This document shows, one piece after another, positions 10,393 to 21,520 of a stretch of 64,000 nucleotides of DNA. The stretch is taken from contig CP075495.1 of NCBI GenBank assembly GCA_021613535.1, positions 1,798,001-1,862,000 on the forward strand, read 5' to 3'. The DNA comes from Adineta vaga (lineage: Eukaryota; Rotifera). The first letter of the stretch is position 1; each line of letters begins with the position of its first letter. A model generated the notes under the pieces. It searched no databases. It saw nothing but the letters and a program-made list of their open reading frames with translations, and was not told the DNA's origin. The position numbers and the translations under genes are program-made.

Positions 10393-13018
10393 TTATTCAT
10401 CCCAATTATTGTTTCCACTTTCGCTCTCGTGATTGTCTTCGTAGTCATGTGACATAATACCAAATTTATTGGATGACGAAATGAGTGTTGGTTTGGTATG
10501 TTCTTTTGGTTGATCATGATTTAAATTAAACATTGATTCTAATTGAGTCATTAATCCTATAGTTTGAACTTTTGGCATCATGTCTTTGAAGAAGTCTTCG
10601 CCTTCTTCATTTTCTACTATTTCTTCTTTTTTTGCTTTATTTTTTGTTAATACAATCGGTTGAATTTCATAATCACTTCCTAATGGTGCATCAGGATTCC
10701 ATTTGGGTTTCGAAGTATTACTTGATTTCAGAGATTTAAATACTGAAATAGTTGTGGCAGATTGAATTGGTTGTTCAGGTAGAAATATATCAGATGATTC
10801 AGGTGGATCAGGATTATGTTCCCAATCGGACCATTCACCATCATCATTATCATCATTAGAATCAATTTGATTTTCATTATGATGATCTGAAATTCCATTT
10901 TGAATTATAGGTTTGGAAGGTTCTTCGCGGTAAATATTTGTTGATGAATGATGTCCATTTGTATATTCTGATGGTACAGTAAGTGGTGGAGATGGTGGTC
11001 TGTTAGCAGAAATAGGTGCTGGTAATGATGGCAGCGTCGAAGGCGGAAGAGGAGGAGAAGGAGGAGATTTTATTAGCGAAGATCTACAAAATAAACAATG
11101 TTACTGATAATTGAGAAGGTTACTATTAATATATAAACTTACTTAGTTTTACTTTTTGATACTGGACTAGGTTTTCTGATTTTATGTGGAAGTGGTGGTG
11201 TAGATACTGGTGAACTCATAACAGATGTCGATGCTGCTGCGGCTGCTGCTGCTTTTGCTAGTTTAGGTGATGAAACATTCTAAAATTTCAATAATAAGTA
11301 TATTGAATATTCTTCGAAAAGAAAAACAAACTTCTCTTTTGATTTTATCTGTAAAGATATGTTTTCGTTGTCCACCAACAACTATATCAGCACCTACGAC
11401 AGGCACCATTGCTGCTAATGCAAATAATGTTAATGCACATATAGAATTATTCGAATCTTTCAAACCATAAACAAGCTAGAGAAATCGAAAAATTTAACCA
11501 TGAAATGTCTTAAAACGAATATTACTTGTGGAAGTATAACATTGATCAAAGTTGTTCTATCAATCAATTGCCAATAAGAATTAAAATGTTCAAGTAATGT
11601 TTCTCGTATACATGTAACATGATAGGCGAATAAATCGATAATCAGTGGAATGACATGTGTTCGATATTTCTCAATAGATATCCATGATTGAGAATTTGTA
11701 TCATTATCTTTAGGTATTAGAATTCGTGGGACAATTTTCAATCTTGTTGATGAACATAAAAACATAAATGGAACAAATAAACGACGAATTAACAATTCAT
11801 TAAAGTATTCAGGATTAAGATTATCAAGATAAGTTGATAGAGAACTATGAAAATAGGATAAAAACATTTCGTTTTTGTACGCATTATCGAACATACTCGA
11901 CAACATCATCTAGATCTGACTGTTCAACGGTTGGTAAACGATCAAGAAGTTCTGTGGCTTTAATATAATCAATTCTAAAAATGAAATTTTCTTTCAAATT
12001 TATTGATTTTTTTCAATATTGTCATTTACTGGAATAATTGTGTTTGAAGAAGTGTTGACCATGTTGGACGTGATTGTGGATCTTCATCAGTAAGACATAC
12101 TTGTAAATCATTGAGAAGACTTTTCAATGAATCTAAATATAATTGATATAAATTTGATACTAAACTCAATCATTACTAAATATGAAAGCATTGTTCTTAT
12201 ACAAAATCAAATCTTACCATCGACACTGACAATTGTCATAAGATGACGAATCAATGTTCCAAATCCATACATATCTATTGCATATATATTTTTTCTATCT
12301 AATTCAGTTGAATCCTATTATGATATGAATATTCAATGGAAATCACATTCGAATGATCGGGGAAAAAAAGGAAAGCAAACCTTTTCATCTTCTTCCGGTG
12401 TTATACATTCTTCTGATCGAATAATTTTTAAGGATGATAAATATTTCATATTCAATGTATCATAACGACATGCACATTCGAAATTTCCTAATTTCCATAT
12501 ACCATTCAATGAGATATAGAGAGATAATAAACAAACATTATTATGACTGATATGTGCCTAATAAAAGAAGAAAATAATAATTACAACAAAGTTTCATCTG
12601 TACTTTTTCATGAAGAAATTCTAAAGCTTGAGATAGTTGATAGAGACCGAGACATAGTTTAGCTTCTAAATCAATATCATGATTTGTTAATTTATTTGCT
12701 AACGGATGTACACAATCAGCAATAAAACTATCGTGTTCAACAAAGGTTTTAAAACCAGTTAGAAATTTAATAATATTTGGATGACGAATAGTTTTAAGAA
12801 ACTAAAGAAATGAGACGAGATGAAAACTTAAACAATATCTTCAATCAAAATAGTTTTACTTGAATCGATCGTCGACATTCAACAGAAAATGTTTGTTTTG
12901 CTATGAATATTGATATTGCTTCGGATCGTTCATTAACACCATTGTAAAGTTGCCAACAAGCAGCATCATCTAATGGAATAAGTGTGCGTGTTGTTGTTGA
13001 TGAAAGATCATTTCCCAT
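10393..13018 (-). CDS. SCYL3: SCY1-like pseudokinase 3 (PACE1)
   Basis: About twelve exons on the minus strand, start ATG at 13018, stop at 10393, roughly 660 residues. SCYL3 is a kinase-fold protein without catalytic activity; it binds ezrin and works at Golgi and leading-edge membranes. Landmarks in order: MGND start (Gly2 is a possible N-myristoylation site, as in SCYL3), TIRHPNIIKFL, AHISHNNVCLLSLYIS (the catalytic-loop position has no HRD), GIWKLGNFECACR (DFG replaced), then HEAT-like repeats with VVGGQRKHIF, which matches SCYL3 closely. The C-terminal third is disordered and Pro/Ser-rich with an Ala run, and ends in an acidic tail, NNNWDE. SCYL3 is preferred over SCYL1 and SCYL2 because of the WKLG, HNNVC and VVGG(Q/E)R segments. 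Confidence 0.88.
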
Positions 13019-13299
13019 TATAAATCAAAAACTGTTTTGCCTACAAATAATAAAATTAAGTGAAAGAAAACGAGTAAAAACAGAACAAATTTTCTAATTG
13101 GATGACATCAATTACCTATGCAATCAACGTCACCATCGATCTCAATTGGTTTGAAATCGACCAATAAAATGAAAGTTAAGTTAATCTATCGAAAAGAAGA
13201 ACGGTAAACAAAAAGAAAAGAAAAGAAGACAACAAGAATTGATCGTGAGATGAGATTAGATTAAATTTTATTGTTTCGTTTTCAAATCATGTTTCGATC
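13019..13299. promoter_or_regulatory. Head-to-head promoter region, SCYL3 / EDEM2
   Basis: 281 bp separate the two divergent start codons, so both promoters must lie here or overlap the genes. An AG-ended tract in the 5' flank of SCYL3 hints at a 5' UTR intron. No specific element is identified. Confidence 0.4.
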
Positions 13300-15848
13300 A
13301 TGTTCTGTGATACAAAAATTATTGTGCTTTTAATATTTCTATTTATTACTTATGTTTATTCAAATGAAGGACATTTTTCCAAACAAAAACGTTTACAATA
13401 CAAGTAATAAATGAATTAGATTAAATTTTGAATAGAATCGAATTTTTATTTCTATCGTTAGGAACCGTGTTAAACAGATGTTCTATCATGCCTATGATTC
13501 TTATTTGAAATATGCTTATCCATACGATGAATTACGGCCACTAACATGTGATGGGTAAATTGAAATATTTGATGTCTTTTTTTTTCGTCTTTCTATTGCA
13601 AAATTTTCTATTTGATTTTAGATATGATACATGGGGAAGGTAAAAACAGAAGTATATTCTATAGTAGTAGTCTCTTTTGTTTAGTTATTCTCTATCACTT
13701 GTGGATGCAATTGATACATTAGCGACAATTGGAAATGCTACGGAATTTGCTCGAGTTTATAGAATTATTCAAAATTTGGATATTGAACGTGATATAAATG
13801 TTAGTGTATTTGAAACAAATATTCGAGGTAAAGTTTCTGATTATTTTGTTTGAGAAAAAACATGAGACGATTTTATGTCTATTGTCTAAATTCATCTTCT
13901 CATTTTTTAGTTATTGGTGGTCTACTTTCTGCTCATCTTCTTGCCAAACGTATGGATGTACCTGTAAATTCTAGTTGGCCATGTACAGGTCCATTACTTG
14001 ACATTGCTGTTGCTCTTGCAAACAGAGTTTTACCTGGTAAGAGGAAGAAAAATCTGAAATTCTTATTATCTTTGTTTTTTCGTTTGTTCGTAGCTTTTGA
14101 TACTGCGACAGGTAACTTGTAGGACGTGTTATTCTATGTAATAAATATGCTCTGTCTTTCTGAAGGTATTCCCTATGGTACAGTAAATTTAGTTTGGGGT
14201 GTGCCAACAGGTGAAACAAATATAACATGTACTGCTGGTGGTGGAACATTTTTAATTGAATTTGGAACATTATCTCGTCTTACCGGTGATCCTACTTATG
14301 AAACTGTTGCTTTACGAGCATTAAAAAGTCTTTGGTCAAAACGTTCATCGATTAATCTCGTAGGAATAGATATTTATTTTTCAATTGAAATTTTCAAAAA
14401 ATTCTGACTTAGGTTGGAAATCATATTAATATACAAACAGGTGATTGGACAGCAAATGATTGCACAATTGGTTCCGGTGTTGATTCTTATTTTGAATATT
14501 TAGTTAAAGGTGCAATATTATTTCGACAACCGGAATTAATGGATATGATGAATGGTAAACTTATCAAAAAATATCTCAAATCTAAGTTTTTTTTCTCCAA
14601 TATGAATCTATTTAGAATATATCAAAGCTATTGATCAATATTTAAATGATGGAGCAGGATGGTTTGTTTTTGCTAATTATGAGCAAGGTCGAAAGACAAT
14701 GCCTTTGTTTGCATCACTGGATGCTTTTTATCCAGGTTTGTTGGTGAGATACATTCATATAAATATTTACGTATTTGATTTCTGTAAGCAAATGTTCTTT
14801 GTCTTGCTTTATTTATATGTGAAGGTCAAGATTAATCTCCTTGATTTCATTGTTTTTAAGTTTAATTATTGTTTAGAAATTTGATATGAAAAGTTCATTA
14901 TTATTATTATTATTATTATCTTCATCTTATTCGTTTAGACTTTGGTTGGTCAACTTGATCGAGCACGTGAAACTCTATATGCTTATCATACAATGTGGAG
15001 AAAATATGGTTCAATGCCAGAATTTTATAATCTTGCTCAACAAGATTGTATGCAAGGACGAGAAGCCTATCCCTTACGACCAGGTACATCATGATTTTCT
15101 TTTTTTCGAAATGTCAATTAAACTTCTAAATCATCTAGAACATATTGAATCAATTATGTATTTATTCAAAGCAACAAATGATGATACACTTCTATTCATG
15201 GCTGCTGATATATTTGATGCTATTGAATCTTGTTGTAAAACTTCATGTGGTTATACATCAGTAAAGAACTTATAATTTCTTGGGAAAAAAATCCAATATT
15301 GATTATGTATTTTAGTTAAAAAATGTTAAAGATCATCGTTTGGACAATCGTATGGAATCATTCTTTCTTGCTGAAACAATAAAATATCTTTATTTGATAT
15401 TTGATGAAGATAATTTCTTACATTCTAATGGAGAATATGCAACAGAACATCGTACTGCATCAGGTAAATATTTTGAACAAACGGAAACATTCATTTTTGA
15501 AATTTCAATAGGTGGTTCATGTTTTTTCGATACGGGTTATGTTTACAATACGGAAGCACATCCAATTGATATTGGCGCACTTGATTGTTGTTCATCGACA
15601 GCATTAAACGAAAACATTTCGGAAAAAGTTGAAAAAAATTCTCTAGTAAATGAAAAATGTATATTATTTCGATTCATTATTTTTCTTTTTTGAAAATATT
15701 CTAGACTAAAGAACAGATGAAATGGTTAAGAAATTCCTTATTAAATGAAGAATTAAATGGAACAATGAAGAAAAATTTCAGTCTACTAACATGTTCGGCA
15801 TTAACATATGAAGAGCGTTTTTCTATTTATGGTGAAATTATTACGTGA
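13300..15848 (+). CDS. EDEM2: ER degradation-enhancing alpha-mannosidase-like protein 2
   Basis: A GH47 family protein of ER-associated degradation, trimming mannose on misfolded glycoproteins in the ER lumen. The ATG at 13300 starts a signal peptide ([15 protein letters not shown]). The order of segments follows EDEM2 throughout: [113 protein letters not shown] and [15 protein letters not shown]. The acidic residues expected for GH47 are kept. Exon 3 is only 18 nt (13622-13639) and supplies part of the YDTWGS block. About thirteen exons. The terminal exon ends at TGA 15848; an alternative splice downstream would add a few residues. No HDEL-type retention signal. PEX3 follows 139 bp on. Confidence 0.93.
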
Positions 15849-15986
15849 AGTGTCTTTTTTGTTTTGTTTTTCTCGTTGTTATCTTTGTGTTTGAATATTC
15901 AGGAAAAGCAAATGAAGATATTTATCCTTTTGAAGCAAAGATAAAGAAATTGTTGCTCTTGTTTTCTTTTCAGATTTGTTTTTATT

Positions 15987-17925
15987 ATGGTTTGGCAATT
16001 TATTAAACGACATCGTCGTAAACTTTATATCATATCATTACTAGCTGGAGGTAAATTCGAAATATCTATTGATTAAATTTATGAATTTTATTATATTTTA
16101 AGGTGGATATGCAGCAGTACGATTTTTAAATAGAAAATTATCAACTATGCTTAGTGAACAAGATAAAATGTTAACTGAATGGAAAAAACAATTGTATTAT
16201 GAACATAATCGTGATACGAGTTTAAGAACAAGTATGTAGAATTGATCAGTTCTATGAATACTTAAATTTTCATGTTTTAGGTACTGATATCTTTGCACAA
16301 GTTGTACTGAATATAAATCGTTCATTTCAATGTGAAAGTATTCTTACTAGATTACCAACTGTAACCGAGTGAGTTTGATTGGAAAAGCTTGTCGTTTATT
16401 TCTTTGTTTATTTAGTTCAACACAAAAAAGAGAATTATGGGAACAACTGCGAATAGAATGTAAGGAAATTATCTTTGAAAGATTTATTATGATTAACATT
16501 TTTCATAGGCTTTGCTCGTTTGGTTACATTTGCTTATAGTTCAAGTTTTATTCTGGCTCTAACTGAATTAGTAGTCAGTGCTTTAAGTGGTCGACTCTAT
16601 TCACAATCCCAAATTCAACATTCATCATCTTCTTCTTTATTAACCGCCGCTGGAGGTGTTTCAGCTACAAGCAAATCATCTCATGCCGAAGTAAAACTTT
16701 TCTTTACGAAATGTCGAAAAAAATTCACTTGATATTTTCTTTTTAGTCAACACAAAGTCAAAATTCTTTACTTTCCCGAGAAATTCAATTGGCTTGTCTT
16801 GATGTCATTCGTTATACAACAGAAGCAGGTATGAATTGTTTAATTGATGATATTCGAAAAGCAACACAATCAATTCTTTCACGGTAAATAACATATCTTC
16901 TTTTGATCATTCTTTCAATCAATTTTGAATAGCATTCCACTTTCTCAAATGCTCGATATCAATGATATCATATGGTATTGCAGTGAAATTCGTCATCAAG
17001 TCGAAAAGAAACGTTATCAATCAACTCCAAATCATCATCCATTACTTAAATATGTTCGATCAAATGCATTTCCAACACGATCAAATCAACTAGCAGCAAC
17101 AACAACAACATCCGCATATTCCATGTCAAATGTTTTCTCAACAGTAATAGGATTAAATGAAAGAGAGATATGTTTGCATCTTTTGTTTTAGGCTAGTTCA
17201 TTGTTTTCAACACGTACACACGCAACACCCGCAGTTTTTAATGTTCAACAACAATTTGAAATTGAATGTATTGAAATGATTGAAAGGTTGGATTGATATT
17301 CATATATTTTAATCCCTCGCAAAAAAAAACAAACATTTCTTTTCATCTATCTAGCGAAACGTTTCAACGTGTATTAATACAAATTATAGATCAAAGTTTT
17401 TCAAATATGTACGATGAATTTGCAAGAGAAATGGTTAAAGCAACAACTACAAATTCAACAGAAAATAATTTGTAATTTTCAAAAGAAAGATGAAGACAAA
17501 ATAGTTAACATTTATATTTAGAGTCGATTCAACTGTCATTACTGAACCACAATTACCATTTGCAAAGATTGTGCCGATTAGTAATAATATCTATTCAAAA
17601 TTATCCAGTCATCATGAACAACTTATGCTACATTTTCAGGTCAGATTTTTCGATAAGACTTAGAAGAGAGATAGACAATTCGATGATAGTACTAGATTTT
17701 CAATCTTAAATGAGACTAAAAATCAACTTGAAATTATTTTTATTTTTCAAGAATCTTGCTTGTCGTCCTGAATTACATGAATATACGAAATATGCATATG
17801 ATTTATTTTCCAATGAATCATTACAATCAGCAAGTCGAACAGCATATTCACTTTTACCATCACCACCCGCATCATCTTTACAATCGAATTTAACATCATT
17901 CTTACAATCATTGATGTCGCCGTAA
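15987..17925 (+). CDS. PEX3: Peroxisomal biogenesis factor 3
   Basis: PEX3 is the peroxisomal membrane docking factor that recruits PEX19 with its membrane-protein cargo. The N-terminus is typical: a short hydrophilic start with FIKRHRRKLYIISLLAGGGY (basic cluster then membrane segment, residues 5-24). After it come KKQLYYEHNRDTSLRT, matching the YHFESNQRTC region of human PEX3, then LWEQLRIECFARLVTFAYSS and LPFAKIVPI near the C-terminus. Around ten exons, roughly 455 residues, longer than the human 373 because of Ser/Thr/Gln-rich insertions near 16610-16770 and 17090-17250. A pyrimidine tract ending CAG (15961-15973) sits 13 nt before the ATG, a candidate cis- or trans-splice acceptor. Gene spacing suggests cotranscription with EDEM2. 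Confidence 0.92.
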
Positions 17926-18020
17926 TGTTTTTAACTTCTTCAGAGACATTCTCTTTTTTTTCTCTTCAAAATAAAATGCGTTCGTCTACAGAAAAGAATT
18001 CGTTTTTTTTCGTTCTTTAT

Positions 18021-19772
18021 TCACGTCGGACAACGTAAAAGAATTTGGAATTTTTCATTTTTCGGAACACGATTAAGAATTAGACGACCATCGTAACTAA
18101 GAGATGCTAATAACCATGGATCATTCGATGCCCATTGAGCAGAATAAACTGATTCTTCATGTTCATCAAAAACACATAGAAGGCGATCTTCATTGACAAT
18201 CGCATCTGTTTCTTCTCTAATAGAAATACGAATAGAACAGTAGATTATGACATTGATCGATAGAATATTTACTTGACATCTTCTGATGTATTTAAACTTC
18301 CGTAAGGTTCGGATGATAGACTAGCAATATTGAATAGAATCACTCGAGTATCACTACTCGATGTAACAATAAGTTGATCATGAAAACGATTGTATCGCGC
18401 TGACCATACCCTATGAAAAAACCAATAGATGAGAAGAAGTTCTTTTTTATAAATTCTAGTTGATCGATTTTCAAAATGATAATGAACATCAGACAAGGTA
18501 GCATAAGATATTTAATATAATCAATCATACTGTTAATCTGTACATAAAAATCATCATCTGTTCCTTCATTTAGATTCGATCATAGCAGATCTAGTCATTT
18601 ATCCATTCTATTAAATATATTTTTAGATAAGAGAGAAGCAAATAAACTAACCAATGCGAATGATCTGTTAAGATTTTTAAACATTCATTTGGTTTTCTCA
18701 CATCCCAAAATTTCACTCGACAATCATCACCACACGTCATTAGATGATACTGTCGATTGGGATTATAATCAATATCTCGAACATAAGGCGGATGAGCATT
18801 ATCAATCGAAAATGAAGGTCTAAAAAAGATTTAATAAATATTAGTATTTAAATAAGAGTACTTTCTTCAGTTGCTTTACTTCATTGATCGTAAATCCCAT
18901 CCACGTATATGAGGTCCAAGAGTGGTAGCTAATTGACTCGTACTAATATGTGGATTCCATCGACAACAGCCTAGTTTATGAATTGCTCCACTTTTTGAAT
19001 CAATCGAACCCGTTGAGGAAATCGCAGGTGTCTCAGGTTGTTCCACATTCCAGATGTAAATATTCGTTTCACTAATGCTTGCGATACGTTCACCATTTGT
19101 TTCCCATTCGACACTAAAGTCCAAAATAGAAAGTTTAGATAAAATTGTCTTGTTTTTCTATTTTCCTTACTCGATAATATTGGTATTTGGAACATTTAAA
19201 TCAAATCGTTTTCGTAATGGTTGATGAAGTTGATTTGTTGATGCATCAATCGTGGGTGAACTCGGTTCTTCCATATTAGAATCAAATGGAATTTGCCATA
19301 CTGTACATTTACTAATAATATTTGAATCTTGAACTAGAATAACACACAGACATGATTATTTCTTTTCTTTTTTGTTTTAGATAAACAAATCTTTTTTTAC
19401 TATTCTGATAAATTGTTGCAAAACGACGATAATCGGTTGGTGATGATGCCATTCGCCAAATTTCTCCAGCTCGATGAGCATATATTGATTTACCTAATAG
19501 ACCAGCTTCTTCATCATATTCAAGGAAATGAACCTTAGAAAAACAGAAGATAACATATATAAAATTCTTTCATTCTTACCTGATTTTCAAATTTAATTGA
19601 CTGAGTACCGACTAGAAAACGAACTGTATCATCATCTGGAACACCGCTGACTGCACATAGCGCTCTTGCCTATCAATTAAACAAGGAAAAATAGAAAATA
19701 ATCATTGCATAGTTATCTTTATACTTGAAATTCCACACCATAGATTAATGGTGCTTCATCATCATCGACCAT
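18021..19772 (-). CDS. EIPR1: EARP and GARP complex-interacting protein 1 (TSSC1)
   Basis: WD40 beta-propeller that binds EARP/GARP tethering complexes and supports endosomal recycling and dense-core vesicle cargo sorting. Start ATG at 19772, stop TGA at 18021-18023, about nine exons. Diagnostic segments in order: the N-terminal [151 protein letters not shown] and [19 protein letters not shown]. The similarity to human EIPR1 runs end to end. It converges on PEX3 with only 95 bp between stop codons and diverges from the MIT-domain gene. Confidence 0.95.
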
Positions 19773-20190
19773 TTTTGTTTTCTATTTATTAACGGTAATT
19801 GGTTAATATCTAAAGAAAGAACAGAGAGAGAGAGAGAGAAGAAAAAACATATATAGGAGCAAAATTTTTTTTCGTTTGCTTTTCTTTCTTTTCCTTCGAT
19901 AAAGAGCTTGTCTGATACTGTTATACAGGCATTCGACAAATAAATCGATTACTAGGACAGACAGAAAGAAGAAGAAGAAGAAAAAATACGACGAGCGTAT
20001 TTCTGTGAATATATAATTATATACGTACACATACATAGAAAGAGCGAGAGAGTGAAGAGAAAAGAAAGCTGAACAAACGTCCCGATATGACATATACGTG
20101 TATGATGAACTTTATTTTAGATTTTTCGTTCTTTCTTTCATCTTCTTGATTATATTTCTTGATGAATTTCTCATCCATCAACAATCGATA
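19773..20190. promoter_or_regulatory. Head-to-head upstream region, EIPR1 / MIT gene
   Basis: 418 bp between divergent starts. Contains GA-rich tracts at 19824-19843 and 20038-20065 and an AAG run at 19969-19983. An open frame reads through 20098-20190 into the MIT gene in phase but is very Phe/Leu/Ile-rich; I treat it as 5' UTR. Confidence 0.35.
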
Positions 20191-20837
20191 ATGATTAACA
20201 ACGATAATGAAAATTCGACAGATATGGTGACAAGTGAATCAAAGACAAAATCATCAATGTCACCAACTGTCCCTTTAAGTAATCCTACTGGTGAAGACCA
20301 ATCCGTCCAAACAATTGATAATGATCAACAAAACGGTGCTATTGCAAAAGAATCTCTAGATAATCAATTAGCAACTATACAAAATGAGGACGAACAACAA
20401 CAACAACAACAACAAGAAGAGGAGGAAAATGATGATGAATTTATTCGAATTACTGCTGCTCATCAGATGTTAACTGAAGGTAAATCAATCGTTTGTTTTT
20501 TTTTCTTCTTCTTTAAAAACCATTCATTGAACACGATCGATTTTTAGCACAAACATATGACGAACAAAAAAATCACCCAGCTGCATTACATCTCTATCGT
20601 ATTTGTGTTGATCTTCTTCTCGAAGAATTAATGTTTACTGAAGGTACAGATCAATCACGTGTTTATTTACGTGAAAAATGTACAGCAATTATGGATCGTA
20701 TTGATAAACTTAAAACAATGCTCGAACCAATTCCACCACCATCTCCACCACCACTACCATTACCGCTAGCGGCAACAACCAATGAACAAACAATTAATCC
20801 ACCTACCGACGAATTAAGTTCACTTCATTTAGCATAG
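20191..20837 (+). CDS. MIT-domain protein
   Basis: Two exons, 20191-20479 and 20548-20837, give 192 residues. The N-terminal half is acidic, Ser/Thr/Gln-rich and disordered, with a seven-residue Gln run followed by Glu. The second half is a MIT-type three-helix bundle: ITAAHQMLTEAQTYDEQKNH, PAALHLYRICVDLLLEEL, then VYLREKCTAIMDRIDKLKTM, ending in a Pro-rich tail. MIT domains bind ESCRT-III tails in endosomal sorting and abscission. No AAA ATPase, protease or kinase domain is attached. The ATG at 20191 is chosen over an in-phase ATG at 20101, because the extension is hydrophobic and low in codon quality; if used, it would add a signal-anchor-like segment. The orthologue is not identified. Confidence 0.72.
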
Positions 20838-21520
20838 ATTTTCTAGAACAAAAAAGAATAACAAAACATATTTATTTAGGTCAATCATATTTCTTTTCTG
20901 CTTATATCTAAAACATTCCGTTTATTAGTTAGACAAAGCTAAACTTGCATTAAAAATCATTGCCTGATGTTTTTTTTCTTCGTATTCATCTTTTTCTCAT
21001 TTATTTCTAACTTTCTCGTTTTTTTTTCTCGCATGCCTATTTTGTGTATATAATAAAAGAGCAAAAACAAACAACTACACAAAACAGTAGCATCACAACA
21101 AGAAGAAAGTTTAGATAGCAAAAATCAATGGCAATATATATATGAAATAATTTTAGAGATTCTTTTTCGGAACAAAAAGAAGAGAAAAATAAGAACGTTA
21201 TTAGAAAATGAATCATAGAAATTCACTTTCAATGATTATTTTATGAAAGACAAACAATATAAAAAGAAAAACGAAAGAAGAAAACCGATACATCACAACT
21301 TAGTGTCCATCCATGGCAAAACAAACGTCACTGTAAAGTTGATGAACAAAAAGAAAGAAAGAAAGATTTAAGTGGGAAACCGAAAAAATCAAGACTGACA
21401 AGAGGCAACAAAAAATAACAATGATATATTCTCACAGTTGTGCTTTCAATGTCTTTTAGCATGTATGTATATATAGTACCAATCAAGAGCATAGAATTGA
21501 TCATCGATTCTTCACTTTTT
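20838..21520. other. Convergent 3' flanks of the MIT gene and MED15
   Basis: 683 bp with no supported coding exon. Contains an AATAAAA signal at 21051-21057 for the plus-strand gene and several A-rich runs that would serve MED15 3' UTR or flank. Confidence 0.5.

Noticed and set aside
20098-20190. Upstream in-frame extension of the MIT protein
   Set aside because: Phe/Ile/Leu-rich, unlike the polar protein that follows; the internal ATG at 20191 fits better. A signal anchor cannot be fully excluded.
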